NCBI GenBank assembly: GCA_038496445.1
Contig: JALMLS010000516.1
Span: 124,001 to 188,000, forward strand
Source: Trichosphaerium sp. ATCC 40318
Lineage: Eukaryota; Discosea; Flabellinia; Trichosidae
Direction of reading: 5' to 3'
DNA: 64,000 nt
In this document: piece by piece, positions 13,045-26,599 of the stretch
Position numbering within the stretch: position 1 is the first letter of the stretch
Layout: each line of letters begins with the position of its first letter
Notes under the pieces: model-generated
Told to the model about the DNA's origin: nothing
Seen by the model: the letters and a program-made list of their open reading frames with translations, nothing else
Database searches by the model: none
Program-made: the position numbers and the translations under genes

Positions 13045-13337
13045 ATATGTCCCCAACTCGTATTAAGAAGCCCCATACCATTAATGTAGTAACTAAAGGC
13101 ACAGCGAACTGTTTTTATGGACGTAAAAGGCACGTGATTATGGCCACAGGGCAAAAATGTTGATTCCAAGCGTATTGAAATCGCACTTGCAAGCAAGAAC
13201 AAATTCTAGTTTTGACAGCCAAATCCGAATATTTCGGCTACAATAAAAAAGACAACATCTCGACCAAATGACAGCTGTGCGTACTTTTACTTCCCTAAAA
13301 CGCCTAAATATACGTGCAGTTGTTTCCACGCGTAGCT

Positions 13338-14450
13338 ATGAAGGATATTTTCACATCTGCATGTGACGCTCTTGGTTACAAGGTTTCTTTTCACTCACAT
13401 AACTGGATTACAATGATAGAGGCGAATGGCAAGCACCAATACATATATGGCAACTTTTTGCCATTAAACAGCTCGGTAACCAATAAACTCTGCTCTGATA
13501 AGGCTGCAACCGCTACAGTACTCAAAATACACGGTGTTCCGCACTTTGAGCATCATCTCGTGTCAGCAAAGCTCAGAACAGGCCTTTGGATGCAAATTAA
13601 CCCAAAAGCGAAAGAACTGGGGTTTCCAGGCGTACCGTTGATAATTAAAGCGTGTACAGGATCAGGTGGCACTCTTGTCTTCAAAGTGCGTAAAACGCGT
13701 TTATAATAATTTAAACGTCCCGTTACGGTTAAATTAGCTCTAATCAAGCGTAGGTAAACGACCAAAAAGAGCTTGAAGATGCTGTACAAATAATTCTCGA
13801 TAAAAAAAGAGCTTTTTGTCTCTGTCCGTTTTACGAGATGGGTGACGAGTATCGCGTTATAACTCTTAATGGAGAGCCTCGTATAACTTTTGCAAAAATA
13901 CACAGGGTACTTTTAGCCGTAAAAATCACGTGCCAACCACGTGATGTTGCACCTGTTTTGTTATGTAGTAACATCCAAATAGAAGTTGATTGGTGATGGC
14001 ACTTCGACTGTGAAGCAGCTTTTTTTGAAGTTTCTCAGCACTATCGATAAACCAAAACTGAACGAAGAAATGAAAGATTTGTTTTCAGATAAAGTGTTAG
14101 CTGAAGGAGAAGAACTTGTCATAAACTTTCGTCACAATCTTGGTAAGAAACAACTTTTCCTAATTGCAATACTTACAGTGTTCAAAGGCCAAGGCGCTGA
14201 TATGAGTCTTGAAATACCACAAGACATTAAGAAAAAGGTTGAATATATTGCCAGGAATGCAGTAGCAGCTGTACATCTTGGTTGGGGATCAGTAGACGTT
14301 GGTCATGTTCCGGGAGATGAAAAAGAACCATACAAAGTTGTTGAAATCAATAGTAACGTTGTTGTCTTTCATTACATGAGGATGACTGGTAATGTTGATG
14401 AAGTTAAAGAAGTGTACAAAGACGCTATAGAATTAATAATGAAATTATGA
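13338..14450 (+). CDS. ATP-grasp ligase-like enzyme
   Basis: Start MKDIFTSACDALGYKV at 13338. At least three introns (about 13687-13753, 13908-13984 and a very short 36-bp one at about 14144-14179). N-terminal part: NKLCSDKAATATVLKIHGVP (pre-ATP-grasp helix typical of cyanophycin synthetase and glutathione-synthetase-like ligases). Then PLIIKACTGSGGTLVFKV (ATP-binding lysine and Gly-rich loop), FYEMGDEYRVITLNGEPR, LIGDGTSTVKQLF, and the C-terminal metal-binding region with YKVVEINSNVVVFHY (the E-x-N pair). Family chemistry is ATP-dependent carboxylate-amine ligation through an acyl phosphate. The acceptor substrate cannot be told. The gene sits between two esterases with which it shares no sequence. 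Confidence 0.8.
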
Positions 14451-14668
14451 ATACCATTTTCAAAACCACGTGACGTGTTTATTTAAACTAAATAGTACAA
14501 GTCATCTGAGGTTTGGTCAAAATTTGTACACTTTTGAGGTGCGACGATAGTGACGTTTCAGACTAACGGTGGGTCTTGCAAGACACCTGTGGTTCTACCT
14601 TCGAAATTGAAACAGATTTAGTTCTGTAAAAATTGTGTGAATTTTGTAATTCTTTAAAATTCAAGATT

Positions 14669-16971
<2,303 letters not shown>

Positions 16972-17696
16972 CTAGTTGTCAATAAAAAAGAAATCGACTT
17001 TTCTAAACAATGTATCTACATAGCCACATTCTTAAATGTAGCGATTTGTTACTTCTGAAATGCTATGTACCTGGCACTAGAGCAACTTTTGTTAAGCATT
17101 TCCCGTTCACATAAAAATTCAATACACTAAGCCATGTGCTTGTACATCAAAAATAGTGATGTCTTGTAGCTACATGGATGTAGGTGTGTTATGCCAGAAG
17201 TTTGGTGCCAGATGCCAAAATATGTTGTAGACATACTTTACCATGCCGTAAAACTGTTCCCCTAATGTGTTAATTGCAAAAAAAGAAGTGACAGTTGTAA
17301 TAATTGCTTTTAGTCAGCGTAATAGGTTGCTTTCGAAGATTTTCCAGTATGGACAACAAATCAAGCAACGGCAGCCAAATATAGCTGAAAGGATATAATC
17401 TTATGTGACCTGTAAAATGGTACGTTTAGGCAGCCGTTGGTTCATTTGTCTTGAAATAGTAGAGTTTTTTCATTAAACACTCACAAAAATCCGTGTAAGT
17501 AGCTAAAAACAAGTACCTGCGCGTACGTAGTACATACATACAATATGTGTATGCTAAAGCTAAAATAAACTTGTGAAGCCTTGGTTTTCAACTGACAAGT
17601 ACTATGATCTTTTTTGCAATAGATATCTTAATTTCAAGGCTATGTATAGTCGTCAAACAGAGAAAAATGATTAAATGTGGAACAGAAAAACAATTT
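16972..17696. other. Intergenic, no gene seen
   Basis: About 720 bp of AT-rich sequence after esterase B. No open frame of note. Confidence 0.4.
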
Positions 17697-17939
17697 TCAC
17701 TGATTCTGAGATATACAATGTTTAACTTTTATTGATGTTACAACTCCACAAACAACAAAAAGAAAGATCACAATACATTTAGCACATGGATTAGCGTCTA
17801 TGTAGAGAAAGAACTGCTTAACAAAAGTTGCTCTAATTGGTGGAGGTGGTGGGTTGTATTTGAAGGCTGAGAGTGCGCTACTAATTCCAACCAACATCCA
17901 AAGTTCAATTTTCATTTGGATCAGAAACCTGGTTTTCAA
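17697..17939 (-). CDS. Possible small membrane protein
   Basis: Frame of 80 residues; the likely start is the second Met (MKIELWMLVGISSALSAF), which reads as a hydrophobic N-terminus. A run of five prolines follows (KYNPPPPPIR), then a hydrophobic segment CIVIFLFVVCGVVTSIKV near the C-terminus. Either a signal peptide plus one membrane span, or two spans. No family recognised. It is divergent from the F-box gene at 18010 with only about 70 bp between them, so the two may share a promoter. Confidence 0.35.
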   Translation of the reverse strand: MKTRFLIQMKIELWMLVGISSALSAFKYNPPPPPIRATFVKQFFLYIDANPCAKCIVIFLFVVCGVVTSIKVKHCISQNQ

Positions 17940-18009
17940 TTCAACAATCGGTTACTTACCCGTCACTAAAAGTGCCTTGACCACAGCGGCTTTCAAAAAA
18001 GGAACCACA

Positions 18010-19357
18010 ATGAGTAAAGCACGGCTGTTGCGTGTAGTAGACGATCACAACCTGACACGTCTTCCTTACGAACTTATACATGTGATATGTAAGCAATAAC
18101 CTCTTCACACGTTACTTTACCTCACAGAGTATTGTTGTAGGTCATCTAGGGTGTCTTAACAATGCTTTGCTATTATCATGTACTTGTAGCGCTTTAAACA
18201 AATCGATAGGCCATGAATCTTTATGGAAAGGTACCTAGTCACGTGTCAAGTTGTTTATCTGACAATAGATAAAAAACTAGGCTTGATGAATTCAAGATGG
18301 GGTCATACAGTAAAACAACAATCAGAGAGTTATTTTCAAGCGTTTAAACGACTTCATATGGTGCTTCACTGAAATCTGTTACAAATCTTTTTCTTACAAG
18401 ATACAGTGCCAACAAAAAGTACCTGTTGATAGTAGGGTACTTCATTGCGGAGAAGATAAGTCAGTTTTTATTTACGTGCGTACCCAGTAGTCTCGCAAAC
18501 GGTGGTGACAGTCTTGCGACTTTAGTTTTGACTTTTTTCTTTCTCAGAACTCTTACAACCAGTACTACATTGAAACAGATCCCTCATATGAAAGGAAGTA
18601 TTTCTATCTCACAGGTACGATCAAATGTTGTTTTAAACACTTAACTAATAACATCTAGATGGCAAGATAGCACCTACTTTTGTGGAAGAGCTGAAAGCAA
18701 TGCCAAATGAAGAATACTCCGAGTATAAAATAAGACGAGGTTTTAAGACGATGACACGTGTTTCTAAGGAGTGCTATTGTGTAGAAGTAAAAATGACCAC
18801 AAAGGAGAGCTATACAAGAATAATTGACCCAGGAGAAGGATGTCCATACATAGGGACATTCCATAAAATGATAGCTGAAGTTCTATATCAAGGGGTGAAA
18901 GTTGGAGACTTCTCTTTCACTACAGAAGACGAAAAACACGATATTTCATTCTTGTCTACCGAGCCGTGCCAGCCTAGTGAAAATCTTGATAAATATTGTT
19001 ATCTATTTGTATCTCCGTACGAGAGTTGTTTTTAAAAAAAGGTCTACTTTTAATTATTATTCTCGTTAAGTTCTTGAGTAGGTGTGGTCTTTATTTACTC
19101 CTTTTGATGTACAACCACATGTCCGGTTCATCTATCAACGGTGTAGTGAGCTTTCCAGTGCACCCTAATAACACTTTGGGTAAATAACATTATCTTTCAC
19201 ACATATTTTGTAGTTGTACAACGTTTATGATACATTCGTTCTTAGACAATAAACTCCTTCCAAACTACGTAGTGCTTTATATGGAACAAAAAGTAATCAA
19301 ATGGTGAGTATGATACTGTCCATTGGACAATCTTCTCATTACAGTACTACGTTTTAG
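18010..19357 (+). CDS. F-box protein, multi-exon; 3' end uncertain
   Basis: Starts MSKARLLRVVDDHNLTRLPY. With intron 1 ending at about 18140, the F-box reads LTRLPYELIHVI-CHLGCLNNALL...CSALNKSIGHESLWK. Further exons: RWGHTVKQQSESYFQAFKRL (about 18297), NSYNQYYIETDPSYERKYFY (about 18548), and a larger exon from about 18660 with KIAPTFVEELKAMPNEEYSE through DFSFTTEDEKHDISFLSTEP. Later exons include LDNKLLPNYVVLYMEQKVIK (about 19230). The last boundary is unclear; I place the stop near 19357. Its 3' part has an inverted, partly conserved copy at about 32522-33130, including a splice donor. Probable SCF substrate adaptor; the C-terminal domain is unknown. Confidence 0.65.
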
Positions 19358-19822
19358 TAACCTTTGCTCTTACGTGTCTCGAGAATATATTTACATTGTT
19401 TTCACCATGTTCTATCGAATGTAGGCTGGATTAGGAAATGGTATAAACAATCTCTATTATGTTTGTCCATTAAGGTCTTCCTTTTCGAACAAAAACGCAC
19501 CACAAGAATAGAAAACCAAAAATATGTGAGTTTTCTAGTTTCATGAATGGATAGAAAAATCAATGCAGCTACCAGATAGCAGCTTTTGTTAACTATGTCA
19601 CTTATTTGTTGTGCATGTAATGATTAGACAGTTGTCAAGGGCAATTAGTAAAAAATTCTAACCACTTTTTTTTTTAATTGCGTTTGATCGTAAATAAAAA
19701 CTCTGTGACATCCTTTTTCTTCCAGATCCATCAGTAATTTACTTACTTTATCGAATTAAAATATTGGAGCTTCGGCTCTATGGATCTTTTTTTTGTTACA
19801 TTCTATGTTTTTATTGCAACCT
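19333..19822 (+). repeat. Duplicated segment, copy 1 (inverted copy at 32522-33010)
   Basis: Nearly identical, in reverse complement, to 32522-33010; for instance the frame containing VGWIRKWYKQSLLCLSIKVF is shared unchanged. Weaker similarity extends upstream into the last exons of the F-box gene (to about 19200). Similarity ends sharply at ATTGCAACC (19822). Confidence 0.85.
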
Positions 19823-20203
19823 GGTCCGACCAAAACACTGGAAATACTTGGTTGCGTGAAACTTGTAATTTTCAATGATGTGTCTGACCAATCTAAATAC
19901 CAATTGTAGAAGTGCCTCACTCTTATTGAGATACCCCAGCCAAATGAAAACCCCTCACCATTGGCACTATGTGATGGATGACTGTGGCACATAAACACTG
20001 GACATTAATAGTATGTTAATCAGTTCAGTTAGACAAATGACTCAATTCAGCGCTCAGAAGTATATTTTATTGCCCAAAACTAATTTTTATATTAAATCGC
20101 GCTAGCATAGTTAACAAAGCAACGCTTTACATAAACCAGCCTTTGTAACAATTTTCCAAACTTGGAAAATACAGTTCTTTGGTTTTTTCTGTTTTTTGGC
20201 AGT

Positions 20204-21094
20204 TCAATACACACCATATTCAGCCGCAAAAAAGCCACATTGAACGCCGGTATGAGTGATACCCACTAACCAATAACAATAAAATAACAATGAAGAAGAG
20301 TTTTTGTAGCCATGTATTTCCTTGAAGAGCGTGCCTTCCAAACTTTTCATCTCAGATATTGTTTTTGAAAGATTGAGTTCCCACTCCTGTTGCTTTTTCT
20401 CACAATCGTCACCATTGCGGTATACTCCCACATCTTTAAAGTCCTTAGTTACACCATGATATTTCATCTTAGATACAGTATTATCAACGTCAAATTCCAA
20501 CAAACGCTGTGCTTCATATTCAGTAGAATGTTTATCTGCTTCCTGTTCTTTGTCTAGAAACACCCTCGCTTCACCAATCTCATAATCATCAGGGTCAAAG
20601 AACTCACCTGTATCATCAAACTGAAATGCAACATACTCATATAATGAGTTAAAACCCTCACAAGGTTTCAAGAAAAAAGAATGACACTCAGACTCACCAG
20701 CTGTAAACTCTAAATTAGTTGACCATTTTTTAGCCAACACGTGACAATGAATGAGATCTCTTGATATTGATTCTTCTTTTGAACAATCCATTGGCACTTG
20801 AGGTGGTATACCTTTACTTTTAAAGTATAATTCGCCCCTTCCAGAGACTGTAATGCCGTTGTGGGATGTATACGTGCAAAGTTGCTGATCTTGCTTAAAA
20901 CACGATGCCTTGTTTATATAACTGCTCCAGAAGTGTTTGTCGTCTCTAACAATGCCTTGATTGCTTTTACAAGCCATACTAAAGTGAACAACATCTTTTA
21001 CGCTTATTTGTACAAATATTTCTTCCTTGTAAATCTCATTGGGTATTTGGAGAGTTGTTAAAGGTTCTGCGGATAGTAACAGCTTCTTTGCCAT
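20204..21094 (-). CDS. F-box-like protein, single exon
   Basis: 296 residues. The N-terminal 55 residues fit a divergent F-box: LQIPNEIYKEEIFVQISVKD then VVHFSMACKSNQGIVRDDKHFWSSYI. The rest is a mixed alpha/beta region with acidic stretches (FDDTGEFFDPDDYE) and a charged helical part (FLDKEQEADKHSTEYEAQRL; KKQQEWELNLSKTISEMKSL), ending in a hydrophobic SSLLFYCYWLVGITHTGV. No introns, unlike its neighbours. Likely an SCF adaptor of unknown target. The duplicated segment at 32.5 kb lacks this gene, suggesting that it lies in a stretch inserted into, or deleted from, one copy. Confidence 0.65.
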   Translation of the reverse strand: MAKKLLLSAEPLTTLQIPNEIYKEEIFVQISVKDVVHFSMACKSNQGIVRDDKHFWSSYINKASCFKQDQQLCTYTSHNGITVSGRGELYFKSKGIPPQVPMDCSKEESISRDLIHCHVLAKKWSTNLEFTAGESECHSFFLKPCEGFNSLYEYVAFQFDDTGEFFDPDDYEIGEARVFLDKEQEADKHSTEYEAQRLLEFDVDNTVSKMKYHGVTKDFKDVGVYRNGDDCEKKQQEWELNLSKTISEMKSLEGTLFKEIHGYKNSSSLLFYCYWLVGITHTGVQCGFFAAEYGVY

Positions 21095-21336
21095 CTATGC
21101 TGGAAAAGTATGATGTTCTTACTTTCTTTGACTTTTTTATTTGCATGCAACATCAGATGTTCAAGGTTTTTGATGCAATTGTTCTATACTATGAATGTTC
21201 TTGTTGTACACGATACCAGTTAGCTGTGATAGGCAATATTTCAAAACGAACATAGTTGAAATTTGACCAAGGAATGTCGACTGTATACAAAAATGTCATG
21301 ATACAGTTTTTCTCTGCAGTGCTCTTGAGAGAGTAG

Positions 21337-21790
21337 CTACCGTACAAATAATGCAACAAGAACAATGCCTAATAAAGCCAAACTACTCAGTTGTATTGCA
21401 ATTGATGTTGGTGGCAACGGGTCTTGAGTGTAAGTGACACCATTGAAACCAACTCGGTTCCACACTGACAAAGTTGCATTTCCTTTTCTATCAGTTTCTG
21501 GGTTTGCTAATTATAGCACGTGTTTTACTAGCTATTAAGAATTCGAAGGTAGTACCGTGCAATAGACTCATTTTCCTTTGTTCGGAAGATTTCCACATAA
21601 CATCGTGGTGTACTTTACAAATATCTGTCACGTGCACAGTACCATCAAAGCCTGTTTGACAAAGGTCAGTAAAAAAAAACGGTTCTGGAAATCAATTAGT
21701 ACCTCCGCTTGCCAACAAGGCGCAATTAAATTTGTTACCAGCCATCTCACGTATAGTATCAGTATGGTCCTTTATTGGTATAAGCTCTAA
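21337..21790 (-). CDS. WD40-like protein with C-terminal membrane anchor (3' part)
   Basis: Minus-strand exons: about 21790-21705 (HTDTIREMAGNKFNCALLAS), 21663-21560 (GGFDGTVHVTDICKVHHDVM) and 21510-21337 (GNATLSVWNRVGFNGVTYTQ, then a membrane segment SIAIQLSSLALLGIVLVALF ending VR and stop). The sequences NCALLASGGFDGTVHVTDI and GNATLSVWN are WD40-type. A propeller with a C-terminal anchor is the layout of Sec12/PREB, the ER exchange factor for Sar1, but the fragment is too short to claim it. I cannot find the 5' exons with confidence; the region to 22080 may hold them or they may be lost. Confidence 0.45.
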
Positions 21791-22178
21791 ACATAGAGTA
21801 AGAGAAATACAGCGACGATTTAACAAAAAAGTGTGATCACAAGACAAGTGCTATTTCTAATAAAATCAAAAACAATTGACTTGTTTATGACACTTTTAGC
21901 ATTTGAAGGATCTAGCCACTTCTGTCAAAGCTACCACAAATACGAACCCTTTCACCTACCATCACAACTTAGGATTGTAAAGTCTTATGTACCTCATCAT
22001 AACTCATACAATTCACTAAAACCATGAAAATGAACAATGCCTAAAGCTGTACGAACCCCTATTGGCAGTAATCTTAACCGGCAAGCAAATCACCAGCCTG
22101 ATTTTATTGTAAGAACGTTTTTTCTGAACGTCTGTAAAAAGATACGATAAAGTCAAACCGTTTTCACATATACGCCAA

Positions 22179-24327
22179 ATGAGTCGCTCTACGAGAAGAC
22201 GCCGTAAAGTACAACCGCGAAAGACAAAGAGTAAGCTAATTACACAGTTTTAAAGTATTTACACAAAAATAGAGCCAACACAAGCTCCTGTACCATACGT
22301 TGGTGGTCCCAACTTGTTTATAGAACTACCTGATGAAATTAAATTCCATGTCTTTGGATTTTGTACGCGCAACCGCGTAGTTCTTGCTCATAAGGATTCT
22401 AGTGGCTAGTAGTCAGCTTGCAAAGTGTATGCGGGTATGTTCTGATTGGAGAGGACTTGTAAGCGATAATTACCTGTGGCAAAGGATCTACATAAGCCGC
22501 TGGACGCCAACACAAGCATTTTTAAATGGAAATAGCGATTTTGGTAAACGTTTATTTCAATTAAAGCCAAAAACGATCTTCCAAGAGAAATAATGCCTCC
22601 TTGATCGCTACAACAATAGTTTACAACGATTAGCTTAACCATAAACCTCTTTTGATCCTAATTTCTTTGGTAGACTGGAGAATGCTCTACAACGTAAAGT
22701 TACGAATAGAATCAAATATTTCGAACCTTTCTCTACGGCTTGATCGCATCCTTCACCAATCATCAATAAATGACATGGCACACTGTCCAAGGCATACGGC
22801 AACGTTTGATTCACCTTCATATGGCCGTAGTCTACTTGCTACAGCATGTGGGAATAAAAATGTTCACTTGTGGGACATGGATAACGTCAATTTTTCGAGA
22901 ACATTGACAGGACAAAAGTACGTTTTTTCTTCAGTGAATACTTTTGTTGCGGCTGTTGTTCCTCTTGTAGTTTCACATGCTGGTTTTATGTGTCCAGGCA
23001 TTGCTGTCTAAAACATATATTCGTTGTATAAGCCGTTAGTTTTAATTTAGTTATCACATACGCGTGACGTTTAAACGTTGTGTTGTTCTTTTTTTTTTCT
23101 TTTTTCGTTCTTTCTTGTATTAGTCTTATACTCGTTTAGCTCTCCTGTTTTATGTGTTAGTATATACGGTAAATCTTGTGTATCTGGCGATGTAGATGGC
23201 GGATTAGTTTTGTGGGACCTTAGTAAGCCTCCAGCATCACTTCCTTGGAGTCCAATAAGGTTACTTGTTTAAATCCAAAACAAAAGGCTTTACATTTTCT
23301 AACACAGTGGTAGTGGCGAGTATGTCCATAAATGGCAAAGAGTGCATGCAGGTGCTATAAACGGTGTTGCTATAACAGAAAGCAAACTCTATACTTGCTC
23401 TAGCGATGGCTCACTTAAAAGTAAGTTTGAGGGCGTAACATGGCTTGCCTTCCCTTCTCGTTGAACGTACTAATTTCATGTTAGATTGGGACCTCACTCG
23501 GTGTGCTTTTGGCGGTCTTTTTGAAGGTAAGAGAGGTCATTGATGGCTATTTACTAAGATAACCAGCGTACTAATGTTTTGTAAAAGGCCATAAGGGACC
23601 TGTGAATTCTATTGCACTACATGGTAACTTGCTTCTATCCGGATCAAACGACAAGACTGTTAGAGTTTGGGATATGTCCACTACCAAGTCTTGTTTTCAA
23701 ATCGAACTACACACTGATACAGTCACACGTGTTAGAGCTATAGACGAATACAGGGTACACCTGATTTTCACGTGATTTTTTTTTTCTTTGAAACAACAAC
23801 AAAAATACTCATAATCTTTACTGTAGATAATGACGGCTTCTCTTGATGGTTTTGTTAAGCTCATTGACTTGCGTTATGTTAAGAAATCAGAAAAAGACTT
23901 TTACTTTACTCAACCTGTTACAGACTTTGTATTTGATGGATGTAAGGTTATTGTACGTTTTACATATATGGCTCGATTTTAAAGTTCTAATTTTTTTTTC
24001 TTCACAGGCAGGTCAGCGAGCTCAGGTTGGTATGCAATATTTGAGTACTGCTTTTCCTAAGTATGCTGATGATGATGATTCTGATGACGTCATGGAAGTT
24101 GATGACCAGCTTGATTCTATACTTAACGAGAAATCGCCAGTAGTTAAAGGTCGAAGTGTAGTTCAAAATTGTGCAGGTACTGTTTTTTGTATTGCTGCTT
24201 TTACTGTTCCTTTTAGTACTAAAGGTGTTTATTCCTTACTTTTGTAGGTGTTAATTGTATGTTTATGCATGGTAATATATTATACTTTGGTGATAATAGT
24301 GGTGTAACTTTGTGGGATTTTTCATAA
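22179..24327 (+). CDS. F-box/WD40-repeat protein (Cdc4/Fbw7-like layout)
   Basis: Start MSRSTRRRRKVQPRKTK (basic, possible nuclear signal). Intron 1 ends at about 22270. The F-box reads LFIELPDEIKFHVFGF-LASSQLAKCMRVCSDWRGLV and DNYLWQRIY across a 41-bp intron. The linker DWRMLYNVKLRIESN is typical of the F-box/WD40 hinge. WD40 blades follow over about eight exons: LLATACGNKNVHLWDM, SGDVDGGLVLWDLS, LYTCSSDGSLKI-WDL, GNLLLSGSNDKTVRVWDM, MTASLDGFVKLIDL and ILYFGDNSGVTLWDFS at the stop. An acidic insert (DDDDSDDVMEVDD, about 24070) sits before the last blade. Expected role: an SCF subunit that recognises a phosphorylated or modified degron through its propeller. Confidence 0.85.
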
Positions 24328-24691
24328 CAACAAGCAAATAAAAAATAATGATTGGCACTTATTAATACAATCTCAAAAATATATTTTCCCTATTCACGTA
24401 GCATCTTGAAACCACCGTATATACGCTGAAAACAGTGTAATGAACCTTGTAGGATTAAAATTCAGCTTATCCACTAAACATAGAGGCGACATAGTTTGGC
24501 TTATTGTTTTTGTAAATGGAAATAAAATACAACTGTATTTCTGTTATTTTATTGAATAAAGTGCAAGGAATTGTAAAATGAACAAATAAGACTTCTCTTT
24601 CAACATTCGCCAAAATGATTTTGTTACGTAAATGATGTCGTATTATGTCAAAAGTTTGAGAACCTTGAAGATATTTTTTTGCAAAAATGCC
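24328..24691. other. Spacer between converging F-box/WD40 gene and U3 gene
   Basis: About 360 bp of AT-rich sequence holding the presumed 3' ends of two converging transcripts. Nothing else seen. Confidence 0.4.
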
Positions 24692-24919
24692 GGTAAGACA
24701 GACATCTGTCCCTCCACTACTAGACCGTTAGGTACATGTAGGGAACGATCATCAAACGTCCATTCCCAGGTGAAGGCGTGAGCCAAACCTCAGAAGGATC
24801 TGCTTCCCGCTCAGAACAGAGGTCTCGGGTCGTCATCCAGGCAATGCTGTTATGGCATATTGCAACAGATAATAGTGACGAATACTCCTACAGAAATGAA
24901 CCTGCGAAGTAAGGTCATT
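24692..24919 (-). ncRNA. U3 small nucleolar RNA
   Basis: Read on the minus strand, the conserved U3 boxes occur in order and at the right spacing. Box A'/A: ACTTCGCAGGTTCATTTCTG and TAGGA (about 24910-24886), matching the vertebrate AGGGATCATTTCTATAG core. Box B: GAGCGGGAAGC (24812-24802), against GAGCGTGAAGC. Box C: TGATGATCGTTC (about 24755-24744), which is exact. A stem CCCTAC / GTGGAGGG follows, then Box D, GTCTG (24703-24699). The length of about 228 nt is usual for U3. The gene stands out as GC-richer than its surroundings. U3 guides early cleavage of pre-rRNA in the nucleolus. The exact ends are estimated. Confidence 0.87.
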
Positions 24920-25409
24920 AGAAAAAATGGGTGGAACAGAATTTAAAGAAGCGAGAATACAAAAGAAATTTATTGTGGTATTTGATCGTTTGATGCTACA
25001 TATGACATATGGTGCTATTTACGTTGCGTTGGTAACGCTGAGCCGGCTGTAGATAAATAATTCTTCGCGATTTCCATTTTTTACAGTTTTCTAATTCTTC
25101 GCTCGTGCACGCCTAATAGACACCCGTAAGTAATTATAACGCTCCGCGGGAGTAAGGCAGTCGTTTAATGGTCTTTTAACGAAAAACGGCACATTGCGCA
25201 CTCTACCGCGCAAGAACATGTCTTGTACGTCAAAATACCTCGCAAGACCGAATCAGCCCTTCTACTGGCTCTTTCTTTCAAATTCCCTCGTAGTGTAATT
25301 ACACAAGACCACGCACTATTGAAAAGCTGTACAACATCACGTATTTAACAAAAGTATCATTTACAGTTTATTATTTTTACTTGTTTCGTTTTTTTTACGT
25401 ATTTTTGTT
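24920..25409. other. Upstream region of the U3 gene
   Basis: Presumably contains the U3 promoter (minus strand). The segment 25130-25310 is somewhat GC-richer than the background, but I can assign no second RNA to it. Confidence 0.35.
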
Positions 25410-26246
25410 TTACACGTTAAACGCTACTTTACGCTCACTTTTTGCCTTTCTACGTTGTTTCTATGGCGAAAAGTAAGAATAAAAAAACAAAGACAAAAAA
25501 AAATTGGGTTTTTCAAAATTTCTTACGCCTCTCTTTGATGTTTGATCTCTGCGCTCTAGAGCCTTTTCTCTTGCGTCAATCTTTCTGTCTATCTTTTCTT
25601 GACGTTGTTCTTTTACCATTTCAGCCATAGAGGACCAATACTCCTCTTTATATCTCTAAAGAGAACGAACATCAGAATTGCAAACAAAATGTAAGCTTGG
25701 TTTTTTTTTTTGTTACCTCTGTTTTAATTTTAGTTTCACGCTCCTCGTCTTGTGCGTTATTTGTCTAAAAGATAACATGTCAATAATCTACATTATAGCT
25801 ATTTATAATAGGTACCTCAAAGATGATTCTCATCGCAGCATCATCAGTAATGAGCTTTTTTCGTCTTTTCTTTTTCTGTTTCAAAAAAAGCTTGGTGAGA
25901 TGATGGTTCCCCTCTACAAACGGTTCGTTTTACGTACAGGTTCTTTATCATCCCTTGCTTTGCGCTTCTTTGGGTTTTCTTGTGATTCTTGATCATCAGA
26001 GTCGTCGTTTTCGATTCTTTTTGGTTTACGTTTCTTTGCTTGTTCATCTCCAGATGCTTCTAGTTGCTTTGGAGGATTCTTTTTCTTTAAAGGTGCAGCG
26101 CCTTTAGGTCTTTTCTCAAATCTTCCTGTTTTACGGTGCATCTCTCGATCACAGTCCCATTTAAAAAATTGTTGGTCTACAAGACCAGGTGTCTTGATAA
26201 ACACCTTTTTCCCTTTCTTTTGATCGTATAGCTCGGAAATTGGCAT
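25410..26246 (-). CDS. Lys/Arg-rich, acidic-patch nuclear protein with coiled coil
   Basis: Five exons on the minus strand. Exon 1 (from 26246): MPISELYDQKKGKKVFIKTP then FKWDCDREMHRKTGRFEKRP and a run of basic and acidic clusters (KKRKPKRIENDDSDDQESQE). Next exons: KKKRRKKLITDDAAMRIIFE (about 25880), TNNAQDEERETKIKTE (about 25755), a helical exon EEYWSSMAEMVKEQRQEKID and RKIDAREKALERRDQ (about 25640-25530), and a terminal KQRRKAKSERKVAFNV to the stop at 25410. Several nuclear-localisation-like clusters. Style fits a nucleolar, ribosome-biogenesis or chromatin protein, but I recognise no family. The frame at 26276-26599 may be an upstream exon or a separate gene. Confidence 0.6.
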
Positions 26247-26275
26247 AGATACTGTTAGTGTATCTAAACGTATTG

Positions 26276-26599
26276 TTAGAAGGTGTTATGATCGTTTGTA
26301 GAGGGATTTACCGTGATTGTATTGTACGTTTGTGTCATAAAATAGAACGAAGATCTGACGTGGGAATTTGAATCTACTACGCGTAAGGGGTTGTTTTTAT
26401 GGTTTTTGGCTGTTGCGTACTCCAAGAAATAGCGGTGTTCGCATGTAGTGCGTAATTTAAATACGTCACGCGTTATTGTGAGATTAACGGCGTTTTTAGT
26501 AGGTGTTCCGAACAAACTTACTTTCACAACAACTCTCTTTTTCTTCCAGTGGAGGTGTAGGCGGAAAAATGGTTGTTTGTAGTTGTTTGGAGGCTCCAT
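26276..26599 (-). CDS. Hypothetical frame upstream of the basic nuclear protein
   Basis: 107 residues starting MEPPNNYKQPFFRLHLHWKK; beta-rich with a basic KKKRVVVKVSLFG strand. A GTAAAT donor at 26311 and an acceptor at 26252 would splice it to the next gene, but the phases do not match, so I keep it separate. It could be an independent small protein or a mis-modelled first exon. Confidence 0.35.
   Translation of the reverse strand: MEPPNNYKQPFFRLHLHWKKKRVVVKVSLFGTPTKNAVNLTITRDVFKLRTTCEHRYFLEYATAKNHKNNPLRVVDSNSHVRSSFYFMTQTYNTITVNPSTNDHNTF

Noticed and set aside
12936-13329. Minus-strand frames within and beside the dispersed repeat
   Set aside because: They fall in the repeat and in the upstream region of the ATP-grasp gene, show no protein family, and are not preserved as coding sequence in the other copy.
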